A stretch of 64,000 bases of DNA from Streptomyces sp. NBC_01335. Lineage in GTDB: Bacteria > Actinomycetota > Actinomycetes > Streptomycetales > Streptomycetaceae. Positions 49,855-60,798 of the stretch are shown one piece after another. The notes beneath the pieces are model-generated. The model saw only the letters and a program-made list of their open reading frames with translations, had not been told where the DNA came from and ran no database searches. The translations under genes and the position numbers were made by a program. Position 1 is the first letter of the stretch; every line of letters begins with the position of its first letter. The stretch lies in contig NZ_CP108370.1 in NCBI RefSeq assembly GCF_035953295.1, positions 2,356,001-2,420,000 of the forward strand. The letters are read 5' to 3'.

Positions 49855-51327
49855 ATGGGCATAGTCGCCGGCTTGGACAGTTCCGCCGCCTTCACGCACA
49901 TCGTCGTCTGCGACACGGACACGGGTGCCGTGCTGCGGGAGGGGTACGCCGCACATCCGGTCGAACCGAAGGCCGCGGAGGTCGATCCGCAGGCGTGGCT
50001 CCTCTCCCTCGGTGAGGCGGCCGCCGGTGGGCTGCTCGAAAACGTCGAGGCGATCGGGGTCGCCGCGCAGCAGCACGGGCTGGTGGCGCTGGACCGGCAG
50101 GGCACGCCCGTCCGTCCGGCGCTGGTGGGCAACGACCGGCGGGCGCAGGTCGCCGCGGCGGATCTGGTCGACGGGCTCGGCGGGCGGCAGCCCTGGGCCG
50201 AGGCGGTCGGGGCCGTGCCGCAGGCTTCGCAGCCGGTGGCGAAGCTGCGGTGGCTGGCGCGTACCGAGCCGGAGAACGCGCAGCGGGTGGCCACCGTGCT
50301 GCAGCCGCACGACTGGCTGGTGTGGCAGTTGCTGGGCCGTCCCGCCCGGCGGACCACCGACCGGGGCGGCGCCTCCGGTACGGGGTACTGGTCGGCGCGC
50401 ACCTCTTCCTACCGGCCCGACCTGGTGGAGCTCGCGCTCGGTCACCAGGCCGCGCTGCCCGAGGTGCTCGGCCCGTCCGACGCGGCCGGTACGACCCCCG
50501 AGGGGCTGCTGATCTCCGCCGGTACCGGCGAGACGATGGCGGCGGCGTTCGGGCTCGGGGTGGCGGTCGGGGACGCCGTGGTGTCGCTGGGGGCCTCCGG
50601 TTCCGTGATGGCGGTGCACCACGAGGCGCTGGCAGATCCGGGCGGGATGATCACCTCCTTCGCCGACGCCACCGGGATGCACCTGCCGGTGGTGCACACC
50701 TCCAACGCGGTACGTGCCCTGCGCGGGACCGCCGACATGCTCGGGCTCGACGGCGGGCTGGAGGAGTTGTCGGCGCTCGCGCTGAAGTCGACGCCCGGCT
50801 CCTCGGGGCTCGTACTCCTTCCGTACCTGGAGGGTGAGCGGACCCCGCAGTTGCCGCACGCGGCGGGCACGCTCTGCGGGCTGCGGCGCGAGTCGATGAA
50901 GCCGGAGCACCTGGCGCGGGCCGCGTTCGAGGGGATGCTCTGCTCGCTGGCCGACGCGCTCGACGTGCTGCGCCGGCGCGGGGTGCACGTGCGGCGGGTG
51001 TTCCTGCTGGGCGCCGCGGCCGAGCTGCCCGCCGTGCGGGCGATGGCGCCGGCGCTCTTCGGTACGCAGGTCGTCGTGCCGCAGCCCGCGCAGTACGCGG
51101 CGCTGGGCGCGGCCCGGCAGGCGGCGTGGGCGCTGGGGGTCTCGCGGGGCCGGCTCGACCCGGCCACTCCCCCGGCCTGGCAGGGTGCGGCGGCGCAGGT
51201 GCTGGAGCCGGGCGATGAGCTTCCGGTGGGGCGGGCGGTGCGTCAGCAGTACGAGGCGACGCGCGACCAGATCCACCCGGGGGCGTTCGAGTCCGACGGG
51301 CCGGGCGCGGAGGCCGGTACGGACTGA
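49855..51327 (+). CDS. FGGY-family carbohydrate kinase (xylulokinase-like)
   Basis: The 490-residue protein has the two actin-like domains of FGGY kinases: an N-terminal AGLDSSAAFTHIVVCD phosphate loop, VAAQQHGLVALD, a catalytic Asp region around LQPHDWLVWQLLGRPARRTTD, and the C-terminal VSLGASGSVMAVHHE and FLLGAAAELPAVRA motifs. The usual GxDxGTT loop is altered to GLDSSAA, so the substrate may not be xylulose. It stands alone between a strong terminator and an ABC transporter operon. Confidence 0.85.
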   Translation: MGIVAGLDSSAAFTHIVVCDTDTGAVLREGYAAHPVEPKAAEVDPQAWLLSLGEAAAGGLLENVEAIGVAAQQHGLVALDRQGTPVRPALVGNDRRAQVAAADLVDGLGGRQPWAEAVGAVPQASQPVAKLRWLARTEPENAQRVATVLQPHDWLVWQLLGRPARRTTDRGGASGTGYWSARTSSYRPDLVELALGHQAALPEVLGPSDAAGTTPEGLLISAGTGETMAAAFGLGVAVGDAVVSLGASGSVMAVHHEALADPGGMITSFADATGMHLPVVHTSNAVRALRGTADMLGLDGGLEELSALALKSTPGSSGLVLLPYLEGERTPQLPHAAGTLCGLRRESMKPEHLARAAFEGMLCSLADALDVLRRRGVHVRRVFLLGAAAELPAVRAMAPALFGTQVVVPQPAQYAALGAARQAAWALGVSRGRLDPATPPAWQGAAAQVLEPGDELPVGRAVRQQYEATRDQIHPGAFESDGPGAEAGTD

Positions 51328-51447
51328 CGGCGGTCGTGAGCCCCGCGCTCGCTTCTTGACTCCGGCTTGGGGAAAACGGTTCGTCCCCACGGAGGTGCGC
51401 ACGGCAAGATGGTTCGGCCTCTGCCGTCGCCGACCCGAGAGACACGC

Positions 51448-53181
51448 GTGCTCATAAAACTGCTCAGGTCCTTCCTGGGCCCCTACCGAAGGCCGATCCT
51501 GCTGCTGGTGTTCCTCCAGCTCCTGCAGACCTGCGCCTCGCTCTACCTGCCCAGCCTGAACGCCGACATCATCGACAACGGTGTCGTGAAGGGCGACACG
51601 GGCTACATCCTGGAGTACGGCGGCGTGATGATCGCCGTCAGCGTCGTCCAGGTCGTCTGCAACATCGGCGCCGTCTACTTCGGGGCGCGGACCGCTTCCT
51701 CGCTCGGCCGCGACCTGCGGGCCTCGGTCTTCGACCGGGTGCAGTCGTTCTCGGCCCGTGAGGTCGCCCGGTTCGGGGCACCCTCGCTGATCACCCGTAC
51801 GACCAACGACGTCCAGCAGATCCAGATGCTGGTCCTGATGAGCTTCACGCTGATGGTGTCCGCGCCGATCATGTGCGTCGGCGGGATCATCATGGCGCTC
51901 GGCCAGGACGTGCCGCTCTCCTCCGTGCTGCTGGCCGTGGTGCCGCTGCTGGGGATCGCGGTGAGCCTGATCGTCCGGAAGATGCGGCCGCTGTTCCGCA
52001 CGATGCAGAAGCGGCTCGACACGGTGAACCGGGTGCTGCGCGAGCAGATCACCGGCAACCGTGTGATCCGCGCCTTCGTGCGCGACGGGTACGAGGTGGA
52101 GCGGTTCCGGGGCGCGAACACGGAGCTGACGGACGTGGCGGTGTCCACGGGCCGGCTGATGGCGCTGATGTTCCCGACCGTGATGACGGTGGTGAACGTG
52201 TCGTCGATCGCGGTGGTGTGGTTCGGTGCGCACCGGATCGACAGCGGCGGGATGCAGATCGGCGCGCTGACGGCGTTCCTGTCCTATCTGATGCAGATCG
52301 TCATGTCCGTCATGATGGCCACCTTCATGTTCATGATGGTGCCGCGCGCCGAGGTGTGCGCGGAGCGCGTCGACGAGGTCCTGGAGACCGAGTCCAGCGT
52401 GGTGCCGCCCGTCGCCCCGGTGACGGAGCTGCGCCGCCACGGCCATCTGGAGCTGCGGGGTGCGGAGTTCCGCTACCCGGGCGCCGAGGAGCCGGTGCTG
52501 CGCACGGTGGACCTGGTGGCCCGGCCCGGCGAGACGACCGCGATCATCGGGTCGACGGGCAGCGGGAAGTCGACGCTGCTGGGGCTGGTGCCGCGGCTGT
52601 TCGACGTGACGGAGGGCGAGGTCCTCGTCGACGGTACGGACGTGCGGACGCTGGATCCGGCGCTGCTGGCGAAGACGGTGAGCCTGGTCCCGCAGAAGCC
52701 GTACCTCTTCTCGGGGACGGTGGCGTCGAACCTGCGGTACGGGAACCCGGACGCGACCGACGAGGAGCTGTGGCACGCGCTGGAGGTGGCGCAGGCCAAG
52801 GAGTTCGTGGAGCGGCTGGACAACGGCCTGAACTCGGCGATCGCGCAGGGCGGCACCAATGTCTCCGGTGGTCAGCGGCAGCGTCTGGCCATCGCGCGGA
52901 CGCTGGTGCGCAAGCCGGAGATCTATCTCTTCGACGACTCGTTCTCGGCGCTCGACTACGCGACCGACGCGGCGCTGCGTGCGGCGCTCGGGCGGGAGAC
53001 GGCGGGGGCGACGGTGGTGATCGTCGCGCAGCGGGTGTCGACCATCCGAGACGCCGACCGGATTCTCGTCCTGGACGAGGGCCGGGTCGTGGGCACGGGT
53101 ACCCATCGCGAGCTGATGGACGGCAATGAGACGTACCGGGAGATCGTTCTCTCCCAGCTGACGGAAGCGGAGGCGGCGTAA
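51448..53181 (+). CDS. ABC half-exporter with degenerate catalytic Asp
   Basis: GTG 51448 (VLIKLLRSFLGPYRRP) follows GAGAGAC and gives 577 residues. Six N-terminal helices (about 15-310) precede an ATPase domain with Walker A IIGSTGSGKST, Q-loop SLVPQKPYLF, signature NVSGGQRQRLAIA and Walker B IYLFDDSFSALD. The residue after Walker B is Asp, not the catalytic Glu. The partner encoded next has the opposite defect, so the two form a heterodimeric exporter with one active site. The equivalent genes lie next to hrdA in S. coelicolor (from memory). Substrate unknown. Confidence 0.92.
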   Translation: MLIKLLRSFLGPYRRPILLLVFLQLLQTCASLYLPSLNADIIDNGVVKGDTGYILEYGGVMIAVSVVQVVCNIGAVYFGARTASSLGRDLRASVFDRVQSFSAREVARFGAPSLITRTTNDVQQIQMLVLMSFTLMVSAPIMCVGGIIMALGQDVPLSSVLLAVVPLLGIAVSLIVRKMRPLFRTMQKRLDTVNRVLREQITGNRVIRAFVRDGYEVERFRGANTELTDVAVSTGRLMALMFPTVMTVVNVSSIAVVWFGAHRIDSGGMQIGALTAFLSYLMQIVMSVMMATFMFMMVPRAEVCAERVDEVLETESSVVPPVAPVTELRRHGHLELRGAEFRYPGAEEPVLRTVDLVARPGETTAIIGSTGSGKSTLLGLVPRLFDVTEGEVLVDGTDVRTLDPALLAKTVSLVPQKPYLFSGTVASNLRYGNPDATDEELWHALEVAQAKEFVERLDNGLNSAIAQGGTNVSGGQRQRLAIARTLVRKPEIYLFDDSFSALDYATDAALRAALGRETAGATVVIVAQRVSTIRDADRILVLDEGRVVGTGTHRELMDGNETYREIVLSQLTEAEAA

Positions 53182-55106
53182 TGGCCGGGCCGGGCGGACG
53201 GATGATGGCCGGGGCGCCCGCGAGCAAGTCCGCGGACTTCAAGGGGTCGGCCAAGCGGTTGCTGGGGCGGTTCAGCGCGGAGAAGTCCTCGCTGTACCTG
53301 ATGCTCCTCGCGGGTGTGCTGAGCGTGGGGCTGTCGGTGGTCGGGCCGAAGATCCTGGGCGCGGCGACGGACCTGATCTTCGGCGGGGTCATCGGGCGGA
53401 GCATGCCCGGGGGCGCCACGAAGGCGCAGGCGATCCAGGCGCTGCGGGACAAGGGCGACGGCGCGATGGCGGACCTGCTCTCCGGGGTGGACTTCACTCC
53501 GGGGCAGGGCATCGACTTCACCGCGGTGGGCCATGTGCTGCTGGCGGTGCTGGCGGTCTACGTCGGTGCCGGGCTGCTGATGCTGGTGTCGACGCGGCTG
53601 TCGATCCGGATGATCAACCGGGTGGTGTTCCAGCTCCGCGAGGATCTCCAGACGAAGCTGTCGCGGCTGCCGCTGTCGTACTTCGACCAGAAGCAGCGCG
53701 GTGAGGTGCTGAGCCGGGCGACGAACGACATCGACAACATCTCGCAGACGCTCCAGCAGACGATGGGGCAGTTGATCAACTCGCTGCTGACGATCGTCGG
53801 CGTGCTGGTGATGATGTTCTGGATCTCGCCGCTGCTGGCGCTGGTGGCGCTGGTCACGGTGCCGCTGTCGGTGGTCGTGGCGTCGCGGGTGGGCAAGCGT
53901 TCGCAGCCGCAGTTCGTGCAGCAGTGGAAGGTGACGGGCAAGCTCAACGCCCACATCGAGGAGATGTACACCGGGCACAGCCTGGTGAAGGTCTTCGGGC
54001 GCCAGGACGAGTCGGCGGAGCGGTTCGCCGAGGAGAACGAGGCGCTGTACGAGGCCGGGTTCAAGGCGCAGTTCAACAGCGGGATCATGCAGCCGCTGAT
54101 GATGTTCGTGTCGAACCTGAACTACGTGCTGGTCGCGGTCGTCGGCGGGCTGCGGGTGGCGTCGGGTTCGCTGTCGATCGGTGACGTGCAGGCGTTCATC
54201 CAGTACTCGCGGCAGTTCTCGATGCCGCTGACGCAGGTCGCGTCGATGGCGAACCTGCTGCAGTCCGGTGTCGCGTCGGCCGAGCGGGTCTTCGAGCTGC
54301 TGGACGCCGACGAGCAGGGGGCGGACCCGGTGGACGCGGAGCGTCCCGCCGAGCTGCTGGGCAGTGTGCGGCTGGAGAACGTGTCGTTCCGCTACGACCC
54401 GGAGAAGCCGCTCATCGAGGATCTGTCGCTGAGCGTGGAGCCGGGGCAGACGGTGGCCATCGTGGGTCCGACGGGTGCGGGAAAGACCACGCTGGTCAAC
54501 CTGCTGATGCGGTTCTACGAGGTGACCGGCGGCCGGATCGTGCTGGACGGCGTGGACGTGGCGCGGATGTCGCGCGACGAACTGCGGTCCGGGATAGGGA
54601 TGGTCCTCCAGGACACCTGGCTGTTCGGCGGTTCGATCGCGGAGAACATCGCGTACGGCGCCGCGCGCGAGGTCACCCGGGAGGAGATCGAGGAGGCGGC
54701 CCGCGCGGCCCACGCGGACCGGTTCGTCCGTACCCTCCCCGAGGGCTACGACACGGTCATCGACGACGAGGGCACCGGGGTCAGCGCGGGCGAGAAGCAG
54801 CTGATCACCATCGCGCGGGCGTTCCTGTCCGATCCGGTGATCCTCGTCCTCGACGAGGCGACCAGTTCGGTGGACACCCGTACCGAGGTGCTGATCCAGA
54901 AGGCGATGGCGCGTCTCGCGCACGGGCGGACCAGCTTCGTGATCGCGCACCGGCTCTCCACGATCCGGGACGCCGACGTGATCCTGGTGATGGAGAACGG
55001 TTCGATCGTGGAGCAGGGCTCGCACGACGAGCTGCTGACGGCGAAGGGCGCGTACGCGCGGCTGTACGCGGCGCAGTTCGCCGAGGCGCTGGCCGAGGTC
55101 GACTGA
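53181..55106 (+). CDS. ABC half-exporter with degenerate signature motif
   Basis: ATG 53181 overlaps the previous stop (TAATG); 641 residues. After a Gly/Ala-rich N-terminus come six helices, then an ATPase with Walker A IVGPTGAGKTT, Q-loop GMVLQDTWLF, a deviating signature GVSAGEKQLI instead of LSGGQ, and Walker B VILVLDEATSSVD with the catalytic Glu. Its Walker motifs pair with the intact signature of the first subunit to make the only competent ATP site, the classic heterodimeric asymmetry. Confidence 0.93.
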   Translation: MAGPGGRMMAGAPASKSADFKGSAKRLLGRFSAEKSSLYLMLLAGVLSVGLSVVGPKILGAATDLIFGGVIGRSMPGGATKAQAIQALRDKGDGAMADLLSGVDFTPGQGIDFTAVGHVLLAVLAVYVGAGLLMLVSTRLSIRMINRVVFQLREDLQTKLSRLPLSYFDQKQRGEVLSRATNDIDNISQTLQQTMGQLINSLLTIVGVLVMMFWISPLLALVALVTVPLSVVVASRVGKRSQPQFVQQWKVTGKLNAHIEEMYTGHSLVKVFGRQDESAERFAEENEALYEAGFKAQFNSGIMQPLMMFVSNLNYVLVAVVGGLRVASGSLSIGDVQAFIQYSRQFSMPLTQVASMANLLQSGVASAERVFELLDADEQGADPVDAERPAELLGSVRLENVSFRYDPEKPLIEDLSLSVEPGQTVAIVGPTGAGKTTLVNLLMRFYEVTGGRIVLDGVDVARMSRDELRSGIGMVLQDTWLFGGSIAENIAYGAAREVTREEIEEAARAAHADRFVRTLPEGYDTVIDDEGTGVSAGEKQLITIARAFLSDPVILVLDEATSSVDTRTEVLIQKAMARLAHGRTSFVIAHRLSTIRDADVILVMENGSIVEQGSHDELLTAKGAYARLYAAQFAEALAEVD

Positions 55107-55121
55107 GGCCCGCGGGGCGCT

Positions 55122-55166
55122 GAGGGCGCTCCTGGACGGTCCCTGCGGCCGTCCGGGGGCGCCCTC
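55122..55166. terminator. Hairpin between convergent ABC and sigma factor genes
   Basis: Bases 55122-55139 pair with 55149-55166 (18-base arms, minor mismatches) around a 9-base loop, 16 bases after the ABC stop. Confidence 0.75.
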
Positions 55167-55200
55167 CGGCGTTGTGGTGGGGCCGTGGGGCCCCGGGGGG

Positions 55201-56319
<1,119 letters not shown>

Positions 56320-56536
56320 GGGGGCGACCTCCAGGTGATCGCTGCCGGAACGCGGGGACGGGGTCCGCCCTCGGTGGGCCGACGCGCTCCGATGACTCAG
56401 GCACCGCCCTCCAGTGTGGCGTACGGCACAACACCGCCACGAGGGGCGTGCGGCGACTTTTTCGGTGCCGCCGATCCGCGTGCGCGCCGGGTGTCGGGGC
56501 GGTTCCGCGTACGCGGAGGGTGTCGGAGGCCGGGTG

Positions 56537-58459
56537 TCAGAGCGCGTCGGTGCCGTGGCTGCGGAGCGCCTGGGCGTACTGCTGGAGGACCCAGACCTCG
56601 TTCTGCGCGGCGGCGAGGTGGTCCGGGGCGACCTGGGAGCCGAGGCGGGCGAGGCTGCTGTTGACGTCGGCGATCCGGCGGTCCACGGCGCGCAGCCGGA
56701 CCTGGACGAGCTGCATGCCCGCGTAGGTCTCGTCGATGGACTTGCCGTGGAAGACCTCGACGGCCAGCTCGGTGACGAGTTTGCGTACGGAGTCGTGCGG
56801 GGTCGCGTCCAGGACGGCGGCCAGGTAGTCGCGGGGCTCGGCGACGCCCTGTTCGGCGCCGCCCGCCTCGGCGATGCACTCGCGCACCGCGGCGTAGGGC
56901 GGGGCGGTGAACTCGTCGGAGCCGTACGCGTCGAAGGCGGGCGAGACCAGGGCGGGCTTCTGGAGGGCCAGCTTGAGGAGCTCGCGTTCGGTGCGGTGGG
57001 CGGGGCTGCGGAGGTTGAGCGCGGGGCCGGAGGGGGCGATGGAGACGGGCGCGACGTTCTGGTGCCGGCCGCCGGGGCGGGTCTGCTTGCTCCCGTTGCC
57101 CTGGCGGCCGCCGCCGTCGCCGCCCCGGCCGCGCGCCCACTGGGCGAGCTGGTGGACGCGGTGGACGACGTACTCCTGGTCGAGGATGCCGACGAGCCCG
57201 GCGAGCTGGACGGCCACCTCGCGCTGGACGCTGCTCGTCTTGATCTTCGCGACGACGGGCGCGGCCTCGTCCAGGGCGGCGGCGCGGCCGGCCGGGGTCT
57301 CCAGGTCGTAGCGTCCGACGATCTGGCGGAGCGCGAACTCGAAGAGCGGGGTGCGGGGTTCGACCAGGTCGCGGACGGCGTCGTCGCCCTTGACCAGGCG
57401 CAGGTCGCACGGGTCCATGTTGTCGGGCGCGATGGCGATGTAGGTCTCGGCGGCGAACTTCTGGTCGTCCTCGAAGGCGCGCAGGGCGGCCTTCTGGCCG
57501 GCCGCGTCGCCGTCGAAGGTGAAGATCACGCGGGCGCTGCCGTTGTCCATCAGGAGGCGGCGCAGGATCTTGATGTGGTCGTTGCCGAAGGCGGTGCCGC
57601 AGGTGGCGATGGCGGTGGTGACGCCGGCCAGGTGGCAGGCCATGACGTCGGTGTAGCCCTCGACGACGACGGCGCGGCTGGCCTTGGCGATGTCCTTCTT
57701 GGCGAGGTCGATGCCGTAGAGGACCTGCGACTTCTTGTAGACGGGGGTCTCGGGGGTGTTCAGGTACTTCGGGCCGTTGTCGTCGTCGCGCAGCTTGCGC
57801 GCGCCGAAGCCGACGATCTCCCCCGCGGTGTCGCTGATGGGCCACATCAGCCGGCCCCGGAACCGGTCGATCGGGCCGCGCCGGCCGTCCTGGGAGAGGC
57901 CGGAGGTGATGAGTTCCTTGTCGCTGAAGCCCTTGCCGCGCAGGTAGCGGGTGAGGTGGTCCCAGCCGGCGGGGCTGTAGCCGACGCCGAAGTGGGCGGC
58001 GGCGGCCTGGTCGAAGCCGCGCTCGGCGAGGAACTTCCGGCCGATCTCGGCCTCGGGTCCGTCGAGCTGCTCGACGTAGAACTTCGCGGCTGCCTGGTGG
58101 GCCTCGATCAGCCGGATGCGTTCGCCGCGCTGGTGGGAGGGGTTGTAGCCGCCCTCCTCGTAGCGCAGGGTGATGCCCGCCTTCGCGGCGAGGCGCTCGA
58201 CCGTCTCGGAGAAGGTGAGGTGGTCGATCTTCATCACGAACGCGAGGGTGTCGCCGCCCTCCTGGCAGCCGAAGCAGTGGAACAGGCCCTTGGAGGGACT
58301 GACCTGGAAGGAGGGGGACTTCTCGTCGTGGAAGGGGCAGAGTCCCTTGAGGTTTCCGCCGCCCGCGTTCTTGAGCTGGAGGTATTCGGACACGACGGAG
58401 TCGATCGGGACCGCGTCCCGTACCGCCTTCACGTCGTCGTCATTGATCCTGCCAGCCAC
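56537..58459 (-). CDS. dnaG: DNA primase
   Basis: The 640-residue protein has the N-terminal CHC2 zinc finger ([12 protein letters not shown] and [11 protein letters not shown]), the RNA-polymerase fold with [10 protein letters not shown] and FGARKL, the TOPRIM motif [17 protein letters not shown] with [13 protein letters not shown] for metal binding, and a C-terminal helicase-binding domain (from about 480). It synthesises RNA primers for replication together with DnaB. It is a single-copy core gene. Confidence 0.97.
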   Translation of the reverse strand: MAGRINDDDVKAVRDAVPIDSVVSEYLQLKNAGGGNLKGLCPFHDEKSPSFQVSPSKGLFHCFGCQEGGDTLAFVMKIDHLTFSETVERLAAKAGITLRYEEGGYNPSHQRGERIRLIEAHQAAAKFYVEQLDGPEAEIGRKFLAERGFDQAAAAHFGVGYSPAGWDHLTRYLRGKGFSDKELITSGLSQDGRRGPIDRFRGRLMWPISDTAGEIVGFGARKLRDDDNGPKYLNTPETPVYKKSQVLYGIDLAKKDIAKASRAVVVEGYTDVMACHLAGVTTAIATCGTAFGNDHIKILRRLLMDNGSARVIFTFDGDAAGQKAALRAFEDDQKFAAETYIAIAPDNMDPCDLRLVKGDDAVRDLVEPRTPLFEFALRQIVGRYDLETPAGRAAALDEAAPVVAKIKTSSVQREVAVQLAGLVGILDQEYVVHRVHQLAQWARGRGGDGGGRQGNGSKQTRPGGRHQNVAPVSIAPSGPALNLRSPAHRTERELLKLALQKPALVSPAFDAYGSDEFTAPPYAAVRECIAEAGGAEQGVAEPRDYLAAVLDATPHDSVRKLVTELAVEVFHGKSIDETYAGMQLVQVRLRAVDRRIADVNSSLARLGSQVAPDHLAAAQNEVWVLQQYAQALRSHGTDAL

Positions 58460-58518
58460 GGGAGAAGTCTACGGGGGCGCGAGGGGTTGCCGTCCTGGCC
58501 GGGAGGCGCGGGCCGGGA

Positions 58519-58580
58519 GGAGGCCCTTCCACAGGCAGGGAGGACGCCTTCGTGCGGGCGGAGGACGCCCTTGCATAGGC
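58519..58580. repeat. Three ~20-bp degenerate repeats upstream of dnaG
   Basis: GGAGG-C-CCTT-type units start at 58519, 58539 and 58560 (20-21 base period). They resemble in spacing and core the units at 44624-44677. They lie between the divergent dnaG gene and a small exported-protein gene. Confidence 0.5.
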
Positions 58581-58615
58581 TGACGCGATCACGTCATTCG
58601 TTGGTGGGGGCACAT

Positions 58616-59167
58616 GTGCGGTACGGACGGTGGGCGGTCGCGGTCGTGGCGGTGGGGGCGGCCCTGGTGGGGCTGAACCGGTGCGGCGGGCCGGAGTATC
58701 CCGAGGCGGCGCTCGGCGGGGCGGTCTCGGTGGTACGGGCGGCCTCGGACAGGGTCGTCACCGCGGGCGGGCTGTCGGGAGCCGCACGGACCGACGACGG
58801 GATCTCCGCCTCCCACTGCTCCGCGGACAGGCTCCTCACGGGCACGGACGTCGTGCCCGGGGCCTACCGCCTCACGGAACGCTGGCGCGTCCACGACCTG
58901 CCGCACCACGGGGCGACGGGCGCCATCAGCGCCGCGGCCCAGGCGATGGCGGCGGACGGGTGGACGGTCGAGGGGAATACGGACGACGGGATTCCGGCCC
59001 ATGTCACGGCCGAGCGCGACGCCCCGCCCACCGAGGGTGCCGCTGTCCGTCTCACGGTGACCTTCGACGCACCGGAGGACACCACCCTCCGGGTCACCGT
59101 CGCCGCCAGCTGCGTCCGGGCCCCCGACGCCCCGGACGACGAGGAGTGGCTGCCGACCGTCTCCTGA
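58616..59167 (+). CDS. Small membrane-anchored or secreted protein
   Basis: GTG 58616 follows GGTGGGGG and gives 183 residues. The N-terminus YGRWAVAVVAVGAALVGLN is one hydrophobic segment, followed by Arg-Cys; the Cys is not in a good lipobox. The soluble part (about 40-183) has no recognised motif but has beta-like segments (AVRLTVTFDAP, TLRVTVAASC). Similar proteins appear conserved beside dnaG in Streptomyces, from memory. Function unknown. Confidence 0.7.
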   Translation: MRYGRWAVAVVAVGAALVGLNRCGGPEYPEAALGGAVSVVRAASDRVVTAGGLSGAARTDDGISASHCSADRLLTGTDVVPGAYRLTERWRVHDLPHHGATGAISAAAQAMAADGWTVEGNTDDGIPAHVTAERDAPPTEGAAVRLTVTFDAPEDTTLRVTVAASCVRAPDAPDDEEWLPTVS

Positions 59168-59239
59168 CGGCGCGCGCCCGGGCGCACCCCGGGAGCGCCC
59201 CCGGAGCGCGCAGGTGCACCGGGCGGTTGCCGGTGGCAT

Positions 59240-59280
59240 GTCCCGTACACGGAGGTGCGGCGCAGCTTCGTGTACGGGAC
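59240..59280. terminator. Inverted repeat between convergent genes
   Basis: GTCCCGTACAC (59240-59250) and GTGTACGGGAC (59270-59280) are perfect 11-bp arms around 19 bases, 72 bases after the small exported-protein gene and 59 before the end of the oxidoreductase gene. A terminator is likely; an operator is possible. Confidence 0.55.
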
Positions 59281-59339
59281 GGGTCCCGGGCGGGGCCGGC
59301 AGGCGTGCGGGACGGGTACGGGAACGGCGTGCGGATCGG

Positions 59340-60599
59340 TCAGAGCAGGGATTCGAGCGGGACCGAGGGGTCGGCCAGGGCGTCCGGGTCCTGCTGGGAG
59401 CGGGCGGTGATCAGCGCCTGGACGGTCTCCGTGACGTCCCACACGTTGACGTTCATCCCGGCCAGCACGCGGCGGTCCCGCAGCCAGAAGGCGAGGAACT
59501 CGCGCTTGCGCGCGTCGCCCCGGATGACGACCTGGTCGTAGCTGCCGGGCGGCGCCCACCCCGAGTACTCGAGGCCCAGGTCGTACTGGTCGGAGAAGAA
59601 GTACGGCACCCGGTCGTGGCTCACGTCCTGCCCGAGCATCGCGCGGGCGGCGGCCGGGCCGCCGTTCAGGGCGTTGGCCCAGTGCTCGACGCGCAGCCGG
59701 GTGCCGAAGAGCGGGTGTTCGACGGAGGCGACGTCCCCGGCGGCGTAGATGTGCGGGTCGGAGGTGCGCAGCGAGGCGTCCACGGCGATGCCGCCGCCGT
59801 GCGCCCGGTCGGCGAGCTCCAGCCCGGCGGCCTCGGCGATGCCGGTGCGCGGGGCGGCGCCGATCGCGGCGAGCACGTGGTGGGCGGGGTGCTCCTCGCC
59901 GTCGTCGGTGCGGGCGGCGAGCACCACGCCGTCCTGGCCGACGATCTCGGTGAGGCGGGCGCCGAAGTGGAAGCGGACGCCGTGGTCGCTGTGCAGGTCG
60001 GTGAAGATCTGGCCCAGTTCGGGGCCGACGACGCCGTGCAGCGGGGTCGGTTCGGGCTCGACGACGGTGACCTCGGCGCCGTAGCCGCGGGCCGCCGCCG
60101 CGACCTCCAGGCCGATCCAGCCGGCCCCGGCGATCACCAGGTGGCCGTTGTCCCGGCCGAGGGCGGAGAGCACGCCGCGCAGCCGGTCGGCGTGGGCGAG
60201 GCGGCGCAGGTGGTGGACGCCGACCAGGTCGGTGCCCGGGATGGGCAGGCGGCGCGGCTCGGAGCCGGTGGCGAGGAGCAACTTGTCGTAGTGGATCACG
60301 GTGTTGTCGCCGAGCTGGACCGAACGGGCGTACCGGTCGACGGAGGTGACCGGCTGGCCGAGGTGGAGTTCCACGTCGGCGCCCGCGTACCACCCCTTCT
60401 CCTGGACGAACACGCTGTCGCGGTCCGCCTTTCCGGCGAGGTACCCCTTGGAGAGCGGCGGTCGCTCGTAGGGGTGGTCGCGCTCGTCGCCGATCAGGAT
60501 CACCCGGCCGTCGAACCCCTGCGAGCGGAGTTCCTCGGCCGCCTTCGCGCCGGCCAGTCCTCCGCCGACGATGACGAACGTCCTGTGTGCGTCCACCAC
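59340..60599 (-). CDS. FAD/NAD(P)-dependent oxidoreductase (ferredoxin reductase type)
   Basis: The 419-residue protein has the FAD loop FVIVGGGLAGAKAAEEL, YERPPLSKGYLAG, ATGSEPRRLPIPG, the second Rossmann loop VIAGAGWIGLEVAAAARG for NAD(P) and IYAAGDVA near the FAD ribityl site, followed by a reductase C-domain. It matches the rubredoxin/ferredoxin reductase group of aromatic-oxygenase or P450 systems. No ferredoxin gene is adjacent. It starts at GTG 60599 (GTG 60596 possible). Confidence 0.92.
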   Translation of the reverse strand: MVDAHRTFVIVGGGLAGAKAAEELRSQGFDGRVILIGDERDHPYERPPLSKGYLAGKADRDSVFVQEKGWYAGADVELHLGQPVTSVDRYARSVQLGDNTVIHYDKLLLATGSEPRRLPIPGTDLVGVHHLRRLAHADRLRGVLSALGRDNGHLVIAGAGWIGLEVAAAARGYGAEVTVVEPEPTPLHGVVGPELGQIFTDLHSDHGVRFHFGARLTEIVGQDGVVLAARTDDGEEHPAHHVLAAIGAAPRTGIAEAAGLELADRAHGGGIAVDASLRTSDPHIYAAGDVASVEHPLFGTRLRVEHWANALNGGPAAARAMLGQDVSHDRVPYFFSDQYDLGLEYSGWAPPGSYDQVVIRGDARKREFLAFWLRDRRVLAGMNVNVWDVTETVQALITARSQQDPDALADPSVPLESLL

Positions 60600-60614
60600 T
60601 TGCTGCCTCCTCAG

Positions 60615-60642
60615 TGCGTACTGCGCGGTGCGTACTGCGCGG
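60615..60642. repeat. 14-bp tandem duplication upstream of the oxidoreductase
   Basis: TGCGTACTGCGCGG occurs twice in direct succession (60615-60628 and 60629-60642), just before the oxidoreductase start on the minus strand. Confidence 0.9.
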
Positions 60643-60643
60643 C

Positions 60644-60682
60644 GCCCTCACCCTGCGAGCCTCCCGCACGCAGGGTGAGGGC
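60644..60682 (-). terminator. Hairpin downstream of dgt
   Basis: A perfect 14-bp stem (60644-60657 with 60669-60682), 11-base loop, between the dgt stop and the oxidoreductase start. Confidence 0.75.
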
Positions 60683-60798
60683 GAAAGAGGGTGTGCCCCT
60701 CCTGGCGCATGTCCCATGGTTGCGGGCCCGGCTGTGTGCCAGCACATCATCCGCCCCGCCGCCGGGGGCGGCCGCCGCGCCCCGCAGGTCACGGCGCG

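Noticed and set aside
49468..53106. 1212-codon open frame on the minus strand
   Set aside because: It runs opposite to the YtxH, FGGY kinase and ABC exporter genes, has low-complexity Arg/His/Pro composition and no recognisable domain. Such antisense frames are normal at this GC content.
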